NCBI GenBank assembly: GCA_039944535.1
Contig: JBDUYP010000014.1
Location: forward strand, 124,001-188,000
Source: JAMZMI01 sp039944535
GTDB lineage: Bacteria; Bacteroidota; Bacteroidia; Cytophagales; Cyclobacteriaceae
Length of the DNA: 64,000 nt
Direction: 5' to 3'
Shown here: in pieces, positions 44,345-56,400 of the stretch
How positions within the stretch are numbered: the first letter of the stretch is position 1
Layout of the letters: the number at the start of each line of letters is the position of its first letter
Position numbers and translations under genes: made by a program
Notes under the pieces: model-generated
Told to the model about the DNA's origin: nothing
What the model saw: only the letters and a program-made list of their open reading frames with translations
Databases searched by the model: none

Positions 44345-45074
44345 TCTTATTAAGTCATTTTTGCTAATAGCTTCATTGTGGGCCATTCTGCTTACAGCAT
44401 GCGACCCCTGTGCCGAATGCGGAAAACCGTTGGTTTTCGATCCCACCGTATCTTTGAAATTTATCAACAGAGACAGCTTATTATCTATCAATGATTCACT
44501 AGACATCACCAACGACAGCATCACCTCTATGTCTGAAAGGAGAGATTCTTTGGCCGGTAAAACTAACTCATGGGAATCAACCATTGCAATGCTTCGCGAT
44601 TCCATAGCTGATGGAAAAGATGAATACATAAGCGACACAGTGAAGTATGACGACAGCTTACAGACGGCTCTTGGTCAAATTAGCCTGATCGATACTGCCC
44701 TTGTTTACACCAATGAATTATGGGATTTTCTGGATGACATCTTATCAGTAATTGAAAGTGGTAATGTGCAAGTGGAAAGAGTGACAATAGATGAAAACGG
44801 AAACAGCCTGGAATACGCCGATAGCTCTACACTTTATGACCTTCCTTTGTTGATGCAGGATTATAACCTTACAACATTTTTGATTGATCTAGACGGTAAG
44901 CGAGACACTTTAAGCTTTAGCTATACCACTGACCTGGAAGTGGATGAAGAAAGAAGGGTCAAAATGCGCGCCTACAATATCGATACTGTGAGCTATTCTT
45001 ATGACTCACTCCAGTTTGAATGTAACACCTCCGAATGCTTGAGCAATGAAGTACTGGTTACTATTTATTTTTAG
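44328..45074 (+). CDS. Putative lipoprotein (DUF6452-like position)
   Basis: 248 residues from ATG 44328, overlapping the priA stop (a GTG at 44310 is the alternative start). A lipoprotein signal is clear: FLLIASLWAILLTACDPC, with Cys as the lipidated residue followed by CAEC. The middle is a Ser/Asp-rich helical segment (about 55-110), then beta-rich sequence. In Bacteroidota a DUF6452 lipoprotein is often paired with a DUF6048 outer-membrane protein, which is what the next gene looks like; the domain match itself is not proven. Confidence 0.65.
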   Translation: MLIRLSLIKSFLLIASLWAILLTACDPCAECGKPLVFDPTVSLKFINRDSLLSINDSLDITNDSITSMSERRDSLAGKTNSWESTIAMLRDSIADGKDEYISDTVKYDDSLQTALGQISLIDTALVYTNELWDFLDDILSVIESGNVQVERVTIDENGNSLEYADSSTLYDLPLLMQDYNLTTFLIDLDGKRDTLSFSYTTDLEVDEERRVKMRAYNIDTVSYSYDSLQFECNTSECLSNEVLVTIYF

Positions 45075-45786
45075 CGGGCTTTTGGTGCATAGTGGTGTGG
45101 GTCAGGCTACAGACACCACAGCTGTGGAAACCGTTGAGGTGGAAGTTGCTACGGAAGCCAATGAGGAAGATTCCATTTCCGTGCCTTTGAAGGTATTTGA
45201 ACCACAATTTTTCGTGGATTATGGCAAAATCCTTCTTACGGCCATCACACCTGAGCAGCGATTGGAAGGTGGAGTAATTTTATTATTCTTCGAAAAATTT
45301 GAAGCTGTAGGCGAATTTGGCAAAGGAGTTCTCAAGCCTGAACACTCCTATGTCAATGGCAACTATCAGGCCACAGGAGACTACTTTAAATTGGGTGGCG
45401 GCTATATCACCAAATTCAATCAAAAATCATCAATAGGTCTTGGTGTAAGGTACGGACTCAGCAGTTTTAGCGATCAGGGAAGAATAGAGATACAGAGCGA
45501 GTCGGGCCTGCAAGATGATTTTGAATTGTCATTTGCAAGAAACAACCTCTCTGCCCGTTGGTGGGAAGTAGTTTTAACTTCCGAAAGTGATATTGCTTTC
45601 AATAAATCTAAACCAGAGTCAAAAATCAACGACTTCATGAAAATCGGTTTTTTCTTCCGTATGAAGTTTTTGGTAGCCTATGATGACAAGACAGATCCAG
45701 TGGAAGTTTACAGCGTACCTGGATATGGTTCGGTTAATAGCGGTCAGCAAGCCGTATTTAACTTCTTTATAAAATTTCACTTATAA
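45046..45786 (+). CDS. Outer-membrane barrel protein, DUF6048-like
   Basis: 246 residues with a signal peptide (KYWLLFIFSGLLVHSGVGQ), an acidic linker rich in Val and Glu (ETVEVEVATEANEED), and a beta-barrel body: RLEGGVILLFFEKFEAVGEF, GYITKFNQKSSIGLGVRYG, FMKIGFFFRMKFLVAY, ending NFFIKFHL. DUF6048 proteins share this length and layout. It starts 29 nt inside the upstream lipoprotein gene, so the two are translationally linked and may form a lipoprotein/barrel pair. Confidence 0.7.
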   Translation: MKYWLLFIFSGLLVHSGVGQATDTTAVETVEVEVATEANEEDSISVPLKVFEPQFFVDYGKILLTAITPEQRLEGGVILLFFEKFEAVGEFGKGVLKPEHSYVNGNYQATGDYFKLGGGYITKFNQKSSIGLGVRYGLSSFSDQGRIEIQSESGLQDDFELSFARNNLSARWWEVVLTSESDIAFNKSKPESKINDFMKIGFFFRMKFLVAYDDKTDPVEVYSVPGYGSVNSGQQAVFNFFIKFHL

Positions 45787-45801
45787 AAGGTGTGAGTTTG
45801 A

Positions 45802-46605
45802 CTATTCTGAGCGCTTTGGCACACTGTAGTCTTCAAGTTTGCAAGTCACTCGTCCAAACCTCATATTAGCTTCAATAAGCACAGGCAGCCTGATTCCATC
45901 TTTTTCTATAACCCAAAAAATGACGGCTTTTTCCTCAGGAAACGTCCTGCTAATGGGAAATAATACATAAAGTTTGTAGGCTTGGTATTCATCTCCCTCC
46001 CACTCAATATTTTCAAAACCACCATTTTCGATACCAAAATCATAAACCCGTTTCTCATATTGGGTGCTCAGCATCAGACTATCCCCAATATCCATATCAT
46101 TCCATTCCACATTTCTCAGATACATATAGGTACCCAATATGTCGTAGGTATTCTCATTCAAATCAACAATATAATGTCTGTATGGCCTTTGTTTATTCGT
46201 GTGTACGCTCACATCTGCAGTCATGGAATCATAGTTGAAGTAGTTGGTCTGATCCCACTTATCCTTCCCTTCCAACATTTGTTTCTCCGAATAGGTTGGT
46301 TTGAATGAATCCTTTTGCAGGAAAGAAAGAAAATGTGCTTCTACATTCTTGATGAAGCTCAGAAACCCGACAGTTTTGGCCTTTATGTCTACACTATAGT
46401 GATCCAGACCGTTCATGAAATTCTGACGCTCACCATGCAATGCCACAGCCTCACCCAGCTTGAACCATCCGTAATTGATGCTAAATTCAAGTCTCTCTCC
46501 CGAAACAAAATAAGTCTCAGAATCAAGATTAACATCCTTCACCTGCGCCCTACCCGGGACGGCAGTCAATATGACAAGGAAAAAAGTTATGTAACACCTG
46601 TTCAT
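45802..46605 (-). CDS. Secreted DUF3108 protein
   Basis: 267 residues from ATG 46605 (MNRCYITFFLVILTAVPGRA signal peptide); an upstream in-frame start at 46626 is possible but adds only residues before the signal. The mature part has GERLEFSINYGWFKLGEA and FLSFIKNVEAHFLSFLQKDS, the DUF3108 pattern, and is beta-rich. These periplasmic proteins have no established activity. It converges with the DUF6048-like gene 15 nt away. The 226-nt spacer upstream holds no other gene or clear promoter that I can see. Confidence 0.8.
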   Translation of the reverse strand: MNRCYITFFLVILTAVPGRAQVKDVNLDSETYFVSGERLEFSINYGWFKLGEAVALHGERQNFMNGLDHYSVDIKAKTVGFLSFIKNVEAHFLSFLQKDSFKPTYSEKQMLEGKDKWDQTNYFNYDSMTADVSVHTNKQRPYRHYIVDLNENTYDILGTYMYLRNVEWNDMDIGDSLMLSTQYEKRVYDFGIENGGFENIEWEGDEYQAYKLYVLFPISRTFPEEKAVIFWVIEKDGIRLPVLIEANMRFGRVTCKLEDYSVPKRSE

Positions 46606-46852
46606 CGAAGCGGCAAAACTATACATTTTGTAGGGCTCCCAATCCCTGCTTTACATTAAATAAATTCAATGTTTCTTCAGACTCTTTCAATACTATTGCA
46701 AGCGCTTTTTTAAAAACAGCAATAATTTCCAATACCCTTGATTTTCGTCTAGTATTTTGGCTGTTTCGTCCGAAATATTACATGAAATCAACCGTTTTAT
46801 TACTTTTTGGATCAATCTTTGACACAACACATTGAGACAATTATCAATAAAT

Positions 46853-47380
46853 ATGAAAAAATCACTCATAGTTTCAGCTTTCACCATCCTGTCAGTCGGT
46901 GCTTTCGGGCAATCCGAAACCCTGGGACAAAAAATAGATGAGGTCACTTTTGAATGGGATACGAAATCAGAAGAGCTGAATAGTTACGACGGTTTGAAAA
47001 ATTTTTGTTCTGATTTAGAGTACAGAACTGATTTTGTTGAACTTCTACATGAAATTCATCATTATGACTCGATGCTGTATCAGCGCCTATTGAAAGCCTC
47101 AAGAATTAGTGATGACAGGAAAATAAGTAAGGCCATTAAGGATATTGAAAAATTTGAAGAAGGCTACAGCATGAAGAAGTTCGTTCATTTTCTGCACCAA
47201 GAGTGTAAGGATCAAAAGGAAATAGAAAAGAATGCTGAAGACCTGAAATCAGAAATTGGGTCTGAATCTTACAGTGGCCAAATCTATATTTTAGAAATAG
47301 AGCTCAATAAATATATAAAACACATTACGCAGAGAGTAGATCATATCAGAAAGCATGTCCATCACCTGCATGTGAAGTAA
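46853..47380 (+). CDS. Secreted helical protein, function unknown
   Basis: 175 residues from ATG 46853, with a Sec signal peptide (KKSLIVSAFTILSVGAFGQ) and an otherwise helical, charged body (DEVTFEWDTKSEELNSYD, YSMKKFVHFLHQECKD). The C-terminus is His rich (IRKHVHHLHVK), which could bind metal. One conserved-looking pair of Cys (NFCSDLEYR and HQECKDQK) may form a disulfide. No family recognised. A strong bidirectional terminator follows. Confidence 0.7.
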   Translation: MKKSLIVSAFTILSVGAFGQSETLGQKIDEVTFEWDTKSEELNSYDGLKNFCSDLEYRTDFVELLHEIHHYDSMLYQRLLKASRISDDRKISKAIKDIEKFEEGYSMKKFVHFLHQECKDQKEIEKNAEDLKSEIGSESYSGQIYILEIELNKYIKHITQRVDHIRKHVHHLHVK

Positions 47381-47396
47381 CACTATTTTAGCACAG

Positions 47397-47439
47397 AAAA
47401 GCAAAAGGCCATTCTATCGAATGGCCTTTTGCTTTTTAT
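47397..47439. terminator. Bidirectional terminator between convergent genes
   Basis: Perfect stem AAAAGCAAAAGGCCATTC / GAATGGCCTTTTGCTTTT around loop TATC (18-bp arms), with T runs on both strands. It ends both the 46853 gene and the giant surface-protein gene. Confidence 0.92.
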
Positions 47440-47452
47440 AGTTTCTCGTTAC

Positions 47453-50400
47453 CTAGTGAACTACGATCACACGTTTAGGTGACCACCTTGTATTCTCATT
47501 GAATATATGCAACATGAAGATGCCACTTGGAAGCGATTCGGCAGAAATCAACTTGCGACTCTCTCCTATCCCAATATCTCCACTGAGCACCTGACGGCCG
47601 GCCTGATCATAGAGTACCCACTGCATTTCTTCTAAAGCCATGCCGGCAAGCTCTACTTCAAATTCTCTATCCGAAGGGTTCGGGTATATGTTAAACTCCT
47701 TCCCTGGCAATACCGAAGTGATATTGCTCGCGTCCGGTACAATTTTACCTCCGCCCACATCTACTGTCTTAGCCTGAAGAATAGCGCCTCTCGTTAAGCC
47801 CTTTGTTTCATCTAAATCCTTATCCAACTGCACAAATACGATAACCGCCAGGTTATTCGGATCAAACACCTTGCTTATAGGCCATGAGTAATCGAAGGTC
47901 AGATCACCAAAAACAGTCTGCCCTTCAGCTACGGTCCCCACATATGTTTTACCTCCAGCTGAAGGCAACATTTTTCGGAGTACATTTCTATAGACCATAG
48001 ATGCATCCTGTCCAACCAAGTCTCCTGCAACAGTTTTCTCCACAATAGCCACTCGGAAGGATAACTCCGAATCAGCAGAATCAATATCCACTTTAGAGGT
48101 AAATGAATCAATGGAAATATCTACATGTTGCTCGTCTCCACCGATGGTAATGTTACCAATAGTAAACTGTGGTTCATCCAATGCTACGGAGTTAAATTTA
48201 TTAATGTTCCAGCCTACAGGATCTGAATCGTCGTTCTCTTGAACCTGCCCTGTAATCACACTCTTAGGCGAAGTGGAAACTCCATAGTACAGCGACCTTG
48301 CTCCCGGATCTTTAGTATTTCTACTATTAAGAACATCAGTGGAAGACCCTAAATCTGTGAAATAGTTAATAAGAAGTGCGTCACTTCTTAGCTCATCATC
48401 CAGACGACTATTGAGAGAGTCCTGAACAGCCTCGCTCGCCTGAGTACCCAAAGAGGCAAATTGCTCAACTACGATCAACTTGGTTCGGTCATAGATTTTG
48501 AAGTCATCAAAAGCAAAACCTGCATAATAGCCTCCCTCGAATTCCTTTCCCGCAGATGAAGACCCTAAAGCAAATCTGAATCTTACTGGACCAGTTCTAT
48601 CAATTGCATCCAACTTATGAGCAGCTGCTCGCCACTTAATCTCCTCCTCATCTTCAGATAGCGGCTCACCTCCTTGACTATTCCAACCATACTGTTCGTT
48701 ATTGAAAGCCCCCCTACTCAATACTGAACCATCTATACTTCCTGGATCTCCATTGATGCCCTCAGCATTGAACCAGTTTTTACCAGTTGTACCTTCATTA
48801 AAATCATAGGTACCTAAAGGCGACCATGTTAACCCATCATCCGTAGAATACTGGAAAACCACGCCATCTCTAATGTCCATATCGCACGCATATCTAAAAT
48901 TTAAAGTAGGCAAACTCATGTGAGAGAAGTCATATGCAGGAGAGTACACAAATGATTGTTCATCTTCATTGTAAGCTCCATTAATATTGGTAACCCAAAA
49001 AGTAGATTGATTGAGGTCACCAAAATCAGAAGTAGTTCCAAGTTCCCATGTCGGCAAGACCTCTGAAACCTCCTCATTCTCTCCAGTCGCAGAATATGCA
49101 TCATAACCTACTTTTATGAGTGACCTTTCCTCGGATACATAATCTACACTATCCAAATACCAACCGTCATTGCCATTCTCAAAATCCTGAATCCAGACTG
49201 AGCCTTCTCCTTCTGGGATGACTATAATATCGCTGATTGTAACAATACGTTCTTCTGATGCTACACAACTTGATGTTGAATTATAAGTAACTCTTACTAA
49301 ATAATCACCTGGTAAGTCAAATCCAGCGTAAGTCCATCCATCTTTAATATTTTCGGATGTATAACCACTAAAACCTGCTACTCGGACTGAGTCTTCAATA
49401 GGGTTCTGAGTATCTGGCAATCTGTAAACTTCAAATGAAACGTCGTTTATTTCAACCTGACTATTCGTCAAGTCACTCATATCAAATGCTGTAACAGCAC
49501 CCACTGTAGTATTATCCCATCTAAACTTCGGTTGAGGAGTTTCTCCTATATTGATAATACGAGATTGGCTAGTTGAGCTAGGCTGAACCTCTCCCTGCGT
49601 CAATCCTGTTTCATAATCGTATTGAGCTGTTACAGTGAAAGTGATATTTCCCTCAAATTCAGGAAGACCTGCTTCTCCGTCAACGTCCGGATCAACATCA
49701 TTTCTAAACCTAATTTCGACGGTCGTATCATTAGGATATGTTACATTAATCCCCAGTGCCGATTCAAGGTCATCATAACCATCAACATTTGCCTTCCAGG
49801 TAAAATCAATTTGGTCGATTGTTACGCCTAAGGCATCCAAGTTAGAAATAGATACTTGCTGGATAATATCCTGAGTCAAGCAGGCTTGAATATTTTCTAT
49901 ATTTTCTCCATCGGAATTGGTATAAAACTCTGGAACGGGCAACACAGTAATGGTTTTACTTACTGTATTTTCACAGGATTCATTATCTGTATATGAATAG
50001 CTTACTTCAAAATCTTCCGGTGCGGTATAAATTTCGGTCTTTGCTAATGGGCCATTGGGATCAAAATCCATTTCACCATTCTGTGTTGCTCCAATCGAAC
50101 CATCAATGAAAAAAGCACCATCAGCCAGAGGAGCACCAGCTCCAGCATTGGCATCCAAATCCCATCCTGCGAGCAACAGTGTGCTTCCTGCTGCGGAAAC
50201 ATAATACCTGTCATCAGCTAAACTTTCGGATAAAACCACACTCGAATTTTGCTCAACCCTAAAACTAATATTTGGCTGTGGCTGAATGCTGATAATTGTT
50301 GCTTCAGAGGTATTTAAACAAGACGTTCCACTAGCATCTGTATAGTCAAATTGAATATAAACGGTTGCAACATCACCTGTTCTTACTTCATCATAAGTCA

Positions 50401-53400
50401 AACTGAAGTAATCCAACGCTATTACATCAGGATCAAAACTGGAGGTACCATCTCCATTGTCAACAAATCCAGAGGTGGCTAAAGGTGTGGTCAACGCTTC
50501 ATCAGAATAAATGCTAAATGAACCTGAAGTAGCTGGTGTCAGTCCTATTTCTGATCCACTCTCCTGTCTTCCCTGTAAAGTCATTACATCATCGTCAAAA
50601 CAAGGGCTGTTGTCAGGAACCTGAATATCCAATCTTGGAAGTGGGTTGATTGTAAACTCATGCTCCACCTCGTTATCACAACCATTTGCATCTGTATAAA
50701 AGAGCGTCACAATATGGGAGGTTGGAAGACCATCTTCAACACCATTCGTGTTACCTGCAGCAGAAACAGCAGCCGTAGATAGCGTAATAGTAGCTGTACC
50801 ATCTCCATTGTCGGTCAAACCTCCAGTATTGATGGAGAACTGTATAGAATCTGACTGGCCACTTTGCTCAATATCCAGAACAGTCCCAGATAGGTACGAA
50901 ACCTCTCCACCTATGGTAATGGTTCCTTCATCGTAACAGACCGTAGAACCTTCAAGCGCATCACCAATATCACTAAATCCAACAACGGCTGCTTCGTACT
51001 GAATATCCAGTGTTGGCTGTGGTTCTATTGTAAAAGTGTGGCTAACCGAATTATCACAAGTATTATCATCTCCATAAGTAAACGTAACCGTGAAGTCCCT
51101 AGGGCTTCCTTCGTTAGGTTCATTTGCAAACATCATCAAATTAGAAGACACGATTTGAGCCGTACCATTACCTAAATCATTAAAGCCATTCCCGTTGGGA
51201 ACAGGTGAGCCTTCATAACTAATACTGAATGTTCCTCTTGTTGCATTGTTCAATTCCTGAATTCCCCTAATAGTAAAGGTTCCTTGCTCATAACAAATAA
51301 AGCTAGCATCAAGAGGATCTAAAGCGCTGTTTAATCCCGTAGAATTTTGATAAACAATGTCTAGAGTAGGTTGTGCGTTGATTGTGATATCTTTTGTGAA
51401 CGTTTCTTCACAACCCTTATCGCTTGTATAAACAAACTCAATGCTGTGGGTCGAAGAACCTCCTTCTCGTGTCTCACCGACAGCTAACGCTAGGCTTTCC
51501 GGATTAATAGTAGCAGTCCCGTCACCATTATCTGTTATCACACCAATACCTCCTGAAATGACGTCATAAGTTCCTGATGTTGGCGTAACAGGTGTCCCAT
51601 CAACTACCAGTTGCGCACCGAAAGTGATGTCTCCATCATCGTAGCAATATTCCGTATTTAGATCCGGGAAAACACCTGTCGCAGGGGCCTGTGGCAAAGG
51701 ATTAACTCTTATAGTTACAGATGTCAGATTACTTTCACATCCATCAAACCCTAAGGCCGGTTGTCTTTCGGTAAGCTTAGAAACATAGAATGTATAATCT
51801 GTAACACCCTCGATATTCTCATTAATATCAAAATCTTTTCCACTCAGTTCTTCACCATCAAGGAAGTCAAGAATATTAAGGGTAGATGCTGTATCCAAAG
51901 CCGCAGATTGAAAGTTACCCGTATTTATCGGGTACCAGATGTATTCTTCATCAACCGAGGCTCCTTGAATCTCAATTTCAATACCTGTTAGATCTTCGCC
52001 TTCACAGAACTCATAGAGATTCGTTGTTCCAGAATTACCAATTGTTGTAGGAGTAGTTGGTTCCGGATATACCACTAGTTTGACTTCAGATAATTCACTT
52101 TCACAGCCTCCAAAACTTTCCCCTCCCTGGATGTTTGTCACCTGACGTACATACACTGATCGTACCGTATCATTCCCGTTCGGAGTGAATGATGTTATAC
52201 CTCCATAGGTGAAGTTTGATGACGAAGTTGGGTTCGCCGTTGCGATTGTTGCTATCACATTTGTACCTGCAGCATCGTCGTACCAAATAAATTCCGTATT
52301 TCCCGCATCCGTGCTTACGCCAGAATACTGAATAATCGTAGATGTCCCTGTTACTTCTAGTTGACATTGAGGAAGTGGGTCTGATACTGTTGGAGAATTA
52401 GGTGTACCATAAATAGTAATTGTAACCAAGCGATAACTACTTTCACAACCGTCGTGAGTACCATTCCCAGAGTTAATATCAGACGTCTGACTCACAACAT
52501 ATCTATAAACTCCAGGTGTATTTACAGCAGCATCTAAACCTAAGGCCACATTATTTATGGTTGAAGAACCTGAACTATTTGTTTCTGTCAGTAGCGGCGA
52601 ACCCGTTGGATAACCATCAGTATCAGCCTCATACCAATTATATTCAACAGGTCCTGTTTCACTTGATGTCACCGTTACTTCATTAACTCCGTCATCTTCA
52701 CAGTAGAACAAGGTTGCATCAGCAATAGAAGGTGTTGACGGAATGTCAAAAACATGAACTGTTAAATGAGCCATATCAGACACCTCAGTTCTACATCCAT
52801 CAAAATCAGATCCATCAGGATTAATATTGGTAGTTTGAGCAACAAGGAAATAATAAGGACTATTTGTTTGAGTGGCATTAGCAAGAAGCAGGTCAGAAGA
52901 ACTAACAGTGACCGCCCCATCCGCATCAGAATCACCTCCAAATAAATTGACCGCTGCTGTTTGAATTGTCTGTGCGGCATCAGAACCGTAGTAAACAAAC
53001 GTTGAGTTTGAAACATCTCCTGTAATAGGGAATGTTACAGAACCTAGCTCTCCTTCACAATAGCTTATCTCCAAATCCCCGCTTCCATTTGCGTCGAAAG
53101 AAATTGGGGCAGGGTCAGGGTAAACAGTTATATCAACACGAGTATAATCACTTTCGCACCCAAGGAATCCTGATCCCGAGTTATTGAAATCTGTTGTTTG
53201 AGTAACCCAGTAAGTAACCGTCGTTTCGCTAGCCACAGTACGGTTAAATCCTGTAAGTTCACTTTCCGCAACCAAGTTATCATTGAAGGCCGCAATGGTC
53301 AAACTAGAAGCGGCCGGTGTTCCGGCATTGTCTTCATACCATGTGTAAGCTGATCCAGATAGTTGAGGTGTCAAAATTGTAGATAAAGCATCCCCTGAAC

Positions 53401-56400
53401 ATGAATAATACTCTACCACTCCTGAGTTATTAAACCCATTAAAATCGTCAGGGTTAGGAGCGTCAGGGATTTCGTTTACCTCTATGGTAAATGTCCTTTC
53501 AGAACTTTCGCAACCGTCAAAAGCAAACCCTGATCCATCAAAATTATTATCATAATCAGTTTGACTAACCGTAAATGTTAAGCTACCTGCAGATCCATCA
53601 AAACCAAAAAGAGCATTCAGATCGGCCGCTGTGATCGTTCCTACCTGATTCTCTCTAACCGGAGTTGATCCATCCCAAATCGTAAAATACGATTCTGAGG
53701 AATAGTCCTCCGAAGTGATACCATCCACCTCTGCATTGAGTGTACCAGTGTTAAGCTCAATCGTTTCAATAGTGGCTGTTCCTCCGGCAGCTACACAATA
53801 CTCAAACACAAAATCTGCGCCAACTTGTGCCTTATTTAGCTCATTGGTGGCACTTGCTACATTAGGAAAATCGCCGGTTAAAACGGGTATCGATGGATTT
53901 GGATAAACCTGAATAATTACTTCTATAGGATCTGATTCCGCACCTTCATAGGTGGAACCATCAATTGCCACATGATCAGATACTGTTAACCAAAGCTGCT
54001 TGGTTTGTCGGGTGTTAGGTGTGGATATTCCTGCAAACAAAGCAGTCGGAATATCAATCACTTCTTTTTGAGTGCCCGAAAGTGTCGCATCAGCAACCAT
54101 AGTTGTAAGAGAAGAGTTTGTGTACCAGTTAAATCTTTCGTCACCGGTAGCTCCTGCGAACTCAGCTGTCAAATCATCAAGCGTATTTCCGCCTACATAC
54201 TCCACCATGTAGTACGCTCCGCCAGGATCACTACTTCCAAAACCGTCCGTTTTACCATCTGCAAGCAAAGCTGTATTAATTGTTGGCGTTCCTGGCTTAG
54301 ACACAACTTCCAGTTGTGCTGTTACTGTATTCGTACAGCCTGCAATAGTTTGTCCAGGTGTTTCATAAAGAATTTCATATTTACCTACACCCTCTACTGC
54401 AGGATCAAAGGTGTTATTCAACCCATCAATACCTGTAGCAGTATAATCTTTTACCTGGGTTTCATACGTACCATTGTCATCTGTGTCTTCATATAAAACG
54501 AACCCATTTGTAATCGTTCCGCTTGAAGTAACTCCAAGACTGGTAATAGATACAGATATATCTGTAGAAGCATCGTCTTCACTGAAGTAATCAGAACTAT
54601 TTGCTATGCCAATATTATCAACTGTGACTGTCGGAAGTGGGTACAAATAGATTAAGCCTTGTGTCTGCCTTGAGATCACGTCGGTGGTTTCGTTTATGGT
54701 ATAAAGTGCTACCGCAATTGTATCGATTCCTCCATCACCCAAAGTATAAAGAGAAGGGTCAATGGTCCAATCGTCTGGATTCCCTTTGGTGTTATTAGCT
54801 ACACCCGTACCCGCTCCTGCACTACCTACTGTACCATTTGTAACAATACTAGCAGTCACATCTGTGGATGAAACATCGCCCTTATAAGCGAAAAATCTCA
54901 GCTCATAAAAGTCGGGATCTCCATCATTGGTATTCCCTCCTGCATATGGATCCTGAATTGAAATAGAAGAATTGGTGCTCTCTATACAATCAAAACTGTT
55001 TCCTGCATAAATGTCATACGAATTATCACTTCCAAAAATATTGGCTTCAGCCACAACTCTAAATGTTCTTTTGAAAGTAGCCAACTCACCACTAGTCGCA
55101 TTTGTCATGCTAAAGTTGATTACATGCCCAGTGCTAACTCCTGCTGCAGAAGGTATAAAATCAGCTGTAGCTGGATTGGTTCCCAATTCAATAGAGGCCA
55201 ACCCGTTTCCTGAAAAAGCGATGGTCTGGCTGCCCTGATGGTTTATAGAAATGGTAGTTCCATCCGTGTCTGACTCTGAGAATATTGTATTATTCGGACT
55301 CAAATTGATCTGAGCTATGGCTATAGAGTACTCAACAGGATCACTTTCGCACCCATTAGGACTATCTACCTGTGTGATATAATAAGTCTGTATGCCATAA
55401 GAGGTTGCTGACCTACCAAAATCAGTCAAAGTTGGTGTGTATGAAGTAGCGCCAGTTTGAGAGTAGATGTTGTTAGTCAAAGCCTCGTCATCATATATAT
55501 TGATGGTGTATCCTGTATTATTTCCATCCGGCTCAATCGTAAGCACAGTAATTGCTCCCGGGCCAAACTTGTTAATTGTTGCTGTAGTAAACAGTGCCAC
55601 GTCATCACCGTTTGTGTCTCCAGCTGAAACCCCTACCGTATATGTTCCATCCTCAGCATAGCTTGGGCCGCTTGGCCTAACCACACTTGAAACAGTACCC
55701 AAAACAGGGTTATCAGTCCCTTCTGCTCCAAAGATCACGGCATTTCCTCCACCTCTTTCAATGCTGGCACTGGCATATGCAGTACTACCTACAGCTTGAA
55801 CTTCTATGCCCGATATCACCAATTCATCTGCTCCGGTAGTGGAATTCACCGTATATGTAATCTGGAGCGTGTTAGACGCTGGGTAACTAAACGAAACAGC
55901 AGAGATATCATTTAACGTACTACCTGTTGTTGTTACTGTGGCAGTTTGATCATATTCAAAGCCGGATGGCAAGTTTAACCTCAATTTTAGCCCTGTTCCT
56001 GTCCTAAAATCATTATTGATTCCTTCAGTAATCGTAATATCTGATAGTGTTTTGGATGGACCTTCTAAACAAAGATCTGATGGCAAAGCCCCTGCTGCCA
56101 GCGTCACCCCTCCTGATGTTATTGGAAGTACAGAACCAACAGTAATATTTTTAGTTGGACTAGCCAAATCCTCCAAAGCCAGATAAACCACATAACCAGT
56201 TTTAGGGTCTGGAAGACTTATACTCGCTTCATAAGCAGAAGCACCACTAGGAATTGACAAAGTACCTGATGCTTCAGGCGAAGCAGCATTGTTTGTCAAA
56301 TCTCTAATATCCGAGGCTGCTGCCGGTGCAGCGTCACCGCTTAATAGTACTACATAGTAAACAGTCCCTGCTTCATTCAGATCAACGCTTAAAGTAGCCT

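Noticed and set aside
49930..53900. Regular ~355-nt periodicity that could suggest a CRISPR-like array
   Set aside because: The units are coding, too long, and conserved at protein level; there are no short identical repeats or cas genes.
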